NCBI GenBank assembly: GCA_003339415.1
Contig: PDHQ01000609.1
Location: 1-14,035 of the forward strand
Direction of reading: 5' to 3'
Length of the DNA stretch: 14,035 nt
Source: Ophiocordyceps camponoti-saundersi (nom. inval.)
Taxonomy: Eukaryota; Ascomycota; Sordariomycetes; Hypocreales; Ophiocordycipitaceae
Each line of letters opens with the position of its first letter. Position 1 is the stretch's first letter. Of the stretch, positions 7,790 to 14,035 are shown piece after piece. The translations under genes and the position numbers were made by a program. The notes under the pieces are model-generated. The model saw only the letters and a list, made by a program, of their open reading frames with translations. It did no database searches and had not been told where the DNA came from.

Positions 7790-10100
7790 TAGTTTTCGGG
7801 ATTATTAGGATTATCTTCGGTTCTTAAAGCTAGTCTCTAATAAGTGCGCGTCCGGTATATACTATAATAGATCCGGCCGTATTAAGTACGATATGCCTTC
7901 CTTATCGTATACGTCCGTAACTTTTAGTCTAAATTATATAATTCTTATAACGCTTAACCCCTCTAACCTTAAAGCTAAGCGGGTCTAAGTTAATTAGTTC
8001 TCGGCCTATACTTATAGCTATAAGTCCTTCGCTAGGCTAGACTATAGGGTTCTTACCTAAGGTAAAATAAGTAAAGCGTATTAATTTTAGCGTTCCTACG
8101 TCTTTTTCCTCCCCTTTTCTTTTAGGGGCCGTCTTTTATAACGTAGGGTTCTTAATTAAATAGTCGCGCTTCGTTAACTTCTTTATCCTTACGCTGCGCC
8201 TCGGAGAGAAAGCCGGCTATATCGGGGCCGGGTTTAATCCTACGGGTATTTTCTTCCCCGTAGTAAGTTTCTTAGGCTATAATATGCCCGTTAATTCCTA
8301 AGGGATTATTTTCTTTATCCTAGTCGTTTCCTCTTTAGTTATAGCGTTATTAGGCGCCTTAGTCGCCTTATCTTCTTTCCTTATATTCTTTATAGCGCTT
8401 ATCTCTCGTCTAACTCCTTCTAGAGTCGGGGGGTTTTTAGATCTAAGAGAAGATAAAAGGCTAGATATCGGAACTATTTAATTATTAGTTAGGCCTTTTA
8501 TAGTCTTATCCTTAGGAAGGTCCTCGTTATTTTCCTCCCTAACCTCTTCCTCGTCTAGAGCCTTATTATCCCCGGCCCCTTCGCCCCTATTAAAATTATT
8601 AATATCGATCCCTTATAGTTCTTCCTAATCTCCCTAAAGCTATCTTCTAACTCTAGTAGCGCCTAAGTATAGCATTATAATATAGCTTTTTATTATAGAG
8701 TTATTAGTAAGGGTCTTAGGCGTAATAGTTCGGTATTTTCTAAGGATCCGGTAATAGGGGATAGTAGCCTCGGAGCATAGGCCCCTAAGCGTCGTTAAGC
8801 CTACTTCTAGCTTTATTAAGAGATCTTCGCCGCCCTCCTAGTTCCTTAGTTTAAATCTATAACTATTTCCTAAGAAGTTAAACTATTCTAACTTTCGGAT
8901 ACCTAGTTTATTCGCCCTAATAATATATAGGTTACTAGTTATCTAAGCGATTAATTCGTCGTAGTTATTGCCGTCGCTATCCTCGGTTCGTATAGCTTAG
9001 TCTCGTAAGAAAATATAGGAATCCGGGGGGGTCTTAAGATCTTCTCTAAACTATTTAACGCTTAATCCTCGCTTATTCGATAAGCTATTAATATATACGT
9101 CGAGTTTAAGACCGATAAAGCTACGGGCCTAATATTATAATATAAAAAGGGCTAGGTATCCGTATTTATACTCTCCTTTCTATCGCGTCCTAGGAATAAT
9201 AATAAAATTAAAGGGGCAGTCCCCTTAAAACTCGCTTAAGATATCTCTCTATATAGCTATTACCTTTTTCGATCGAGGCACTCGCCCCGGCTCTATCGAG
9301 TCGAAAAAATAGAGTACTCGGGCTTACTAATCTTAAAAAAAGCTGCCCTAATAATACCTAATATCGGTCCTATCCGCTCTAAAATTAACTATATTACCTA
9401 AAAGGGGGTAACTATTTACTTTCTACTTAAGGTTAAACCTAGGCATAATATAATAAATTTTCTTCTTAAACGGCATATTAGTAGTCTCGTTTATAGTAGT
9501 AGGTATCGTAATTACTATAAGAATTATAAATAAGTGCACTTTATCTTAGATTCCCTTATTTAAGATTTTTATTATAGCTTCTAGCTTAAAGCTAGTTACC
9601 TATAATTATCTTTATACTTTAAAAATAAAACGCCTTATATTATTTATATAGCTATTTTAGTTTTAGATATTATTAAACGGGATAATATTAGCAATCTCCT
9701 TACTAGCTCGAAATATATATAAGTATTTAATCGTATTTATAAAAAGCTTAACGCGTTCCTTTAGCTAAACTATTCGTCTTATAAACTAAGGGGGCTATTT
9801 ATACTTAAGGGTTCGCGCGAGCTTAGGAGTTACCGCCGAGAAAGGGAGATTAGGCGACGTAGGCCCTATCGTTACTTTATTATAAAGTATCGCTATAATA
9901 GTAAACTTATTATTTCGTTCGCTAAAAAATAGCTTTTCTAGTTTAAAGTCTACTTCCTTACCGAGCTTATAGTTTAGGTTTGCTAAATCTATAATATATT
10001 TTAGTTATAATAATAGTGCGCTAAGTATAGCTTAGTTATTAAATAAATAGTTAGTTTAAAGGAAAAAGAGGGTGCGCGTGGGAAAAGAGGAAAAACGCGT
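7790..10100 (-). pseudogene. ORF A: RIP-inactivated Ulp1-like (C48) cysteine protease
   Basis: One minus-strand frame runs about 770 codons, interrupted only by TAA/TAG. The centre matches a Ulp1/SENP peptidase core. The His-Trp site reads TAT-TAG at 9348-9353. The Asp is in YFFDS at 9300-9302. The oxyanion Gln reads TAG at 9180-9182. The Cys before Gly reads TAC at 9162-9164, in Y-G-YLALF. Spacings are H-17-D-40-Q-6-C; yeast Ulp1 (H514, D531, Q574, C580) is 17-43-6. Each lost residue is one RIP transition away: CAY to TAY, TGG to TAG, CAG to TAG, TGC to TAC. N-terminal text includes GPTSPNLPFSAVTPKLART. After the core come EATIPYYRILRKYRTITPK, an acidic DEEEVREENNEDL patch, basic RRSVRIKKLTKRDYLIK and SFKVRGVKRYKNYI. 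Original start and end are lost. C48 domains occur in several DNA transposon groups, such as CACTA and some MULEs. As read here it could not be active. Confidence 0.75.
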
Positions 10101-10109
10101 CGCCTTATT

Positions 10110-10328
10110 TTATTATTATTCGCTACCTTAGTTCTTAGGCTTACTACTTTATACTTCGGTTAGTATTACGATATCGCGAAGGGAAGAGCGGGGAGGGCTC
10201 CTTCCTAATTAGGAATAAATAGTTATTAGCTTACTATTTATATCGCCCTCGTCCTCTCCCTCTCTTTTTTTTCTTTCTTTACCTGCTTAACCTAGACGCG
10301 TTAATAGTAATAAGAATCTTTAATCGCG
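10110..10328. promoter_or_regulatory. Divergent promoter-like region between ORF A and ORF B
   Basis: About 220 bp separating two outward-facing degraded ORFs. The ORF B side has 29 uninterrupted pyrimidines at 10252-10280, some 50 bp before the likely lost start codon, as is common in promoters of filamentous fungi. A matching purine-rich stretch (GGAAAAGAGGAAAAACGCG at 10080-10098, pyrimidine-rich on the minus strand) sits on the ORF A side. That the two genes shared a bidirectional promoter is inferred from geometry only. Confidence 0.4.
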
Positions 10329-11745
10329 ATAGCGCCTAAGTTAACGGAAAAGGAGATAATTAAGGAGAAAAAGAAACGTCTCCCTAACGTTTATAACCTT
10401 ATCTTACGTAAGTTAGATACCGAAGATATAAGCGTCCTATCGAGCCTAGGCTAGTAAGGCCGTATAGCGCTAAAGACTCTTCCTTACCCTAAATATATAC
10501 GCGTAAGTATTTTAATTAAATAGTTCCGGATATCGAGATTAATTTTCTCTACTTAGATTTACGCCTACCTTAAGATTTAGTATAAGGGAGGCGTTAACGT
10601 TAGGTATTTTAGCGTTCCTATATTTATTAAGATAGCTTTCCGCGAGAAGGTTCCTTAGGAAGCCCCGGCTTTTATTAAGATAGAAATAGGTACCACGTCT
10701 CCTCTTAAGTTCTTTCTTTATTACTTTATTAGGGCTAGAGAGAGAGAGTACTAGGAGAAGACGCTAGGGGAACCCTAAGTTACTTATATCCCGACTAAGA
10801 TCGCGCACCTAGAGGGCTCCTTCTTTAACTATTTAATCTAAGGGAAACGCCTTAAATACTATAAGGCTCTTCTTATCTTAATCTTTAGTTAATATAACCC
10901 GAGGTTATATACTTATTACTTACGATTATAAATAATAACCGTTACCTATTACGGGGAATATATATTAACGCTATTTTATAAGTATATTTCGATATACAGC
11001 TAAGGGGGTTATAGTTATTCTAATTATATTTAGAATAGTATTAGGGCGGCTACCTATAATTAGCGTCGGCACTCTAAGTACGCTTATAAGGTAGAGATTA
11101 GTAAGGCCTTATAGATAGTAAGTTACTTTATTAGTAGCTAGGATATTTTTACTAACTCCGTCGTATATAAGGACTATCTAAATCCTTAAGTTACGCCTCG
11201 CTTAATTAAGGATATACCGAATCCGTTCCTAGACGATAGTCTAGAGCCTAGAGAGGGCAATAAGTAGCCTAATATTAAGGAGCAGGCTCGAAAGGTCCTA
11301 GAATTAGAGTAAAGTAATTTATTATAAGTATAAGGGTCCGGTAAAGAAGTGAAAATAAAGAAGAGTTATCGTACCTTCGTTTAAGTATACTATCTAAACT
11401 AAAATACCTTCCCTTTCCTCCCCGTAAATATTAAGTAAGAAAGGTTATAGGTATTTAAAGCTTATATAATAATTATAGGACGGCTCTAATATAAAGGGCT
11501 TTCTCTACTTTAGTAATCTAGGGGAGCTAAACCTTAAGGGTAGTTTTTTTAGCTTAGTCTAAGTATTAAGGAGACTATCCCTAATAACTGCTTTATTAGT
11601 TCGGTTACTAGGAGATATATAACTCCTTAAAACTATTTAATTAAGGGTTCTAATACTTAAAACCTAATTCTTATTTAATTCGGCGTTAAATTCCTCCCTA
11701 GCTAGGAGGGTGGTAGTTTTAACGGAGGGGGGTACTTTCCCTTAT
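10329..11745 (+). pseudogene. ORF B: long RIP-broken ORF of unknown family
   Basis: A single plus-strand frame of about 470 codons reads as fluent protein text, broken almost only by TAA/TAG. The likely start is ATA at 10329 (a RIPed ATG), giving APKLTEKEIIKEKKKR. Later landmarks are LKTLPYPKYIRV, YKGGVNVRYFSVPIFIK, FREKVP, SPLKFFLYYFIRAREREY, IPTKIAHLEGSFFNYLI, YNPRLYTYYLRL, VTYYGEYILTLFYKYI, RRHSKYAYKVEISKAL, VVYKDYLNP, PRLIKDIPNPFLDDSLEPRE and, near the end, FISSVTRRYITP and NYLIKGSNT. I recognise no catalytic motif: no DDE/D pattern, no reverse transcriptase YxDD, no helicase Walker box. It is divergent from the Ulp1-like ORF A and convergent with ORF C copy 2, so it may be the second gene of the same element. 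The frame is well supported; function is unknown. Confidence 0.55.
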
Positions 11746-12690
11746 AGAAGCTAGTTATCTAAGTTAGAGGACCACTATCTATCTTCCGCTTAATAGAACT
11801 TTTTAAGATAATCCCTAAAAACTGTTCTTTTAAGGTTAATCCTATCTAGTATTTTTAAAAGTACGGAACTATATCGGTATATTATTAGCTTACCGGCGTA
11901 TATAATTATAGAGATAAGGGATTCGAATTTATCGTTTACTTTATCCTATACTTACGGTATATTAGCTTAAGAAACCGAAATCTAGATAACGCTAGCTATT
12001 ATACCTTTATTAATACCCCTTTTTTAAAGTTCTACGATAGTCCGTTTTAGGGTAGCCGATAAACTTAATAAACTAGAATAGGTCTAAGGACGATTTCTTA
12101 GTATATCTCGTCTTTTATAGCATAATTAGCTAAGTAGACGATAAACTTAAAAACGAATTTGCTAATAGTATCTTAGTTAATAGCCGCTATATTTCTTCTA
12201 TAGCTAGTAATATTCTCCCTTAGCTATTAGAAAGAGATTAATTAGCTACTATTATCCTCGGCTAATAAGAATTCTACTTACTTCGACTTTATATATTTTT
12301 TATATCCTCAGCTTAGTCTATAATAACTCTCTATTACTTCTTCTATAAGAGAAATCTTAAATTATCCTTTAGTTCCTTTACGAGGGTTTTATAGTTATGC
12401 TTATATTCTTTCGTAAGCTTAATTATAAACTTATTACCTAGATAGCTCTAAAGTAGCTCCTTATATATCGTAATATTTTTAGGAGTTCCTATATTTAGAT
12501 ACGATCTATAAAATACTATTATAGAACGTATTATAGTATAATATCTATATATAGGCTAAGGGACGTATAGTCTTAGTTATTATATCGCTTAACCGTCTAG
12601 GTAAATTTATCCGAATAATACTTTTATATCTCCTATATTTACCTATTTGCCGCGCCGGCATTTAGTACTAAGTAGTAATACTAGCGTGAT
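11745..12690 (-). pseudogene. ORF C copy 2: RIP-broken gene of unknown family, uninterrupted copy
   Basis: Minus-strand relative of 4325-6165 without the ~980 bp insert. From the N-terminus: LNAGAANR, KYYSDKFT, RSIIVFYRSYLNIGTPKNIT, KELL-SYLGNKF, EYKHNYKTLVKELKDNLRFLL, then RVIID. A one-base frame change near 12285-12305 follows, at the point where copy 1 carries its insert. The rest reads RILISRG, INLFLIAKGEYY, RRDILRNRP, SLSATLKRTIVEL, YSSVLLKILDRINLKRTVF and RDYLKKF, ending near 11745. About 310 codons in total. Stops are TAA/TAG at the same sites as copy 1. No family recognised. The long basic and helical stretches would suit a nucleic-acid-binding protein, which is only inference. The 36-bp satellite begins just upstream of its 5' end. 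Confidence 0.62.
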
Positions 12691-12692
12691 AG

Positions 12693-13036
12693 AAACCCGT
12701 TAACTGCTTATTTTATCCCTTAGGGGATAAACTTATTAACTGCTTATCTTATCTATTAAGGGATAAACCTCTTAAATACTATTCTTCTCCCCTAAGGGAT
12801 AAACTCGTTAAATACTATTCTTATCCTCTAAGGTATAAAACCGTTAACTGCTATTCTTATCCCCTAAGGGATAAACTCGTTAAATGCTGTTCTTCTCCCC
12901 TAAGGAATAAAACCGTTAACTGCTATTCTTATCCTATAAGGTATAAACTCGTTAACTACTATTCTTAGGATAAACCCGTTTACTACTCTTCTTATCCCCT
13001 AATAGATAAACCCGTTACCGTTTACTGCTCTTTTAT
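12693..13036 (+). repeat. 36-bp minisatellite run next to ORF C copy 2 (about 10 units)
   Basis: Same unit and orientation as 1-819, with its own subfamily features: CTGCTATTCTTATCC and AAATACTATTC variants, and AAAACCGTTAAC in place of AAACCCGTTAAC. Palindromic cores such as CTTATCCCCTAAGGGATAAA (12857-12876) persist. Unit length stays near 36 bp except for a shortened unit near 12960. It separates ORF C copy 2 from the right-hand AT-rich region. Confidence 0.88.
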
Positions 13037-13078
13037 ACCTATTAAACTAGTTATGCTAGATAAGTTATCTAGGCAGGG

Positions 13079-13156
13079 TATAAAACGCCCTCTTCTCTTC
13101 CTCTCTCTCTTTTCTTTTTCCTTCTTCCTTTATCCTCTTCCTCTTTTTTTTTTCTT
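13079..13156 (+). promoter_or_regulatory. TATA-like site and long polypyrimidine tract
   Basis: TATAAAA at 13079-13085 is followed by 44 uninterrupted pyrimidines (13088-13131) and, after one A, 24 more (13133-13156). This is a typical fungal promoter or LTR layout. No intact gene follows before the AT-rich end of the window, so it may be the remnant of a transposon or gene promoter. A short ORF covering the same bases is rejected elsewhere in this answer. Confidence 0.35.
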
Positions 13157-13473
13157 ATATAGATTCTTTTATAAGAAAAGAAATATAGAATTTTTTTCTA
13201 CCCTTAATCGTAGCGTACTAGAAGGGCGTTATCGCCTCCTCGAGATTCTAACTATATACGCGCTAATATTAGCTATAATAAACGCTTTTAGTATTAATAT
13301 AAGTATTCGCCTGCGGATTTTATATATAACCTAAAATAATATATTTTTCTTCTTCTATAGATATTAGAATAATAAGCACTTATGCTACCTATAAGAAATA
13401 TTATTTTTCTAGCTAAAACTACCACGTCTGCTTAGCTAGTAGCTATTTAAATTATACGTAGCTAGGGTTTAAA

Positions 13474-13628
13474 ATTAGTCAGTCTTTAGTTAGTCAGGAC
13501 TGACTAAAAAAAGTCCGGACTAAAAGTACGTACCTTTTAGTCAGTCTTTAGTTAGTCAGCCTAAGGACTTTAGTCAGTCCTTAAATATAAGGACTGACTG
13601 ACTAAAGACTAAAGACTAAAAGGACTAA
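13474..13628. mobile_element. Cluster of GACTAAA/TTTAGTC inverted repeats, MITE-like
   Basis: Dense inverted copies of TTTAGTCAGTC and GACTGACTAAA: TTAGTCAGTC at 13475-13484, GGACTGACTAA at 13498-13508, TTTTAGTCAGTC at 13535-13546, and a right end made of GGACTGACTGACTAAAGAC (13591-13609) plus AAAGACTAAAAGGACTAAG. The right end is roughly the reverse complement of TTTTAGTCAGTCTTTAGTTAG at 13535-13555, so the unit can fold on itself. Unlike its surroundings it is rich in CpA and TpG. It therefore escaped RIP, arrived recently, or is too short to be recognised. It may be a small non-autonomous DNA transposon; no target-site duplication was settled. Confidence 0.55.
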
Positions 13629-13636
13629 GCTTTTAG

Positions 13637-13654
13637 TTAGCTTACGTAAGCTAA
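13637..13654. repeat. 18-bp perfect palindrome
   Basis: TTAGCTTACGTAAGCTAA at 13637-13654 equals its own reverse complement. It directly follows the GACTAAA cluster and may be part of that element's end or a decayed terminal repeat. Nothing else is known from context. Confidence 0.6.
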
Positions 13655-13659
13655 TTTAA

Positions 13660-14035
13660 TCTAAAAAAAAAACTAATAAATAGCGCGATAAAGGTATTAT
13701 ATAGAAATTAAGTTTTTTTTTTAATTATATTATTATTAAGCGAGAAATAAATTCTTTAATTTAATATATTAAAAATAAAAATAAAATCTAGTAATAATAA
13801 TAGTAATAACTTAATAAATAATAGTAAAATAAATAATAAAGTTATAAAATAGCTTTATAAAAGCTTAAATATAAGTTAAATATACTTACTTATTAAAAAT
13901 CTTTAGCTTTATAAAATTATTAGTATATAAAGAGTTAATATTAATAAAAAATTATATTATTAGCTAGAAAAACTTATATAATAATAAGTAAAAAAAACTA
14001 GCTATAATAGAAGACTTATAAGCTTTAATCGTCTT
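13660..14035. other. Extremely AT-rich tail
   Basis: Composition changes sharply after about 13660: A and T dominate, with A-runs on the plus strand and only scattered GC, mostly in AGCT and CG. No CpA/TpG and no protein-like frame are visible. It looks like a different, more completely RIPed or intrinsically AT-rich sequence than the ORF A-C region. The window ends inside it. Confidence 0.6.

Larger units (their letters stand above)
7025..11647. repeat. Dispersed motif AACTATTTAATTAAA, about nine copies on both strands
   Basis: Plus-strand copies start near 7025, 7345, 8472 (ATTAT end), 9048 (TTTAACG end), 10827 (TTTAATCTAA end) and 11631. Minus-strand copies end near 7715, 8164 and 10527. 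The core contains the palindrome TTTAATTAAA. Three read GGAACTATTTAATTA. In some frames it encodes NYLIK or DYLIK (ORF A near 8160, ORF B near 11631), but at 8472 and 10510 the ORF A/B frame reads it differently, so a DNA-level motif is possible. I did not find it outside the ORF A/B region. Confidence 0.6.

Noticed and set aside
9480..9545. His in VHLFIILIV (9535-9537) as the catalytic His of the protease
   Set aside because: It is about 78 codons from the Asp, far more than the 17 in Ulp1. The TAT-TAG pair at 9348-9353 gives exactly 17 and fits a lost His-Trp.
11745..11995. C-terminal extension of ORF B on the plus strand
   Set aside because: The plus frame stays readable here, but the minus frame matches the C-terminal part of ORF C copy 1, so this stretch is assigned to ORF C copy 2.
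13053..13334. 93-codon plus-strand ORF rich in Leu, Phe and Ser
   Set aside because: Its apparent hydrophobic, signal-like text is just translation of the polypyrimidine tract at 13088-13156. Its ATG lies upstream of the TATA-like site, and no motif or second copy supports it.

Overview
This window looks like repeat-rich heterochromatin from a filamentous ascomycete (Pezizomycotina) whose repeats have been heavily hit by repeat-induced point mutation (RIP). The main evidence is dinucleotide content. CpA and TpG are almost absent over long stretches (I see none in 10321-10500), TpA is greatly over-represented, and CpG persists. Open frames are littered with TAA/TAG at places where CAA, CAG or TGG would fit. 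I see no intact gene, tRNA or rRNA. No species call is possible from this alone.

Layout. 1-2285: a compound satellite in which 36-bp minisatellite runs alternate with a ~160-200 bp block, ending in an expansion of 31-bp units. 2286-4345: AT-rich sequence with weak coding remnants and a ~150 bp direct repeat pair (3482-3645 and 4195-4345) that looks LTR-like. 4325-6165: a RIP-broken minus-strand gene, called ORF C copy 1, split by a ~980 bp insertion. 6165-6552: a decayed run of the same 36-bp repeat. 6600-10100: minus-strand coding remnants, chiefly ORF A, a RIP-killed Ulp1-like (C48) cysteine protease. 10110-10328: a divergent promoter-like gap. 10329-11745: ORF B, a long unrecognised plus-strand RIP-broken frame. 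11745-12690: ORF C copy 2, without the insertion. 12693-13036: the 36-bp repeat again. 13037-14035: a TATA/polypyrimidine segment, a cluster of GACTAAA-type inverted repeats that keeps its CpA/TpG, and a very AT-rich tail.

How it fits together. The 36-bp satellite lies, in one orientation, at the 5' side of both ORF C copies. The big array at the left edge may therefore belong to a third copy outside the window. ORFs A, B and C between two satellite runs could be the cargo of one large transposable element, with the left unit a reduced or differently nested copy. A short motif (AACTATTTAATTAAA and close variants) recurs about nine times on both strands between 7025 and 11647, and I did not find it elsewhere in the window. 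All of these genes would be non-functional as read here.
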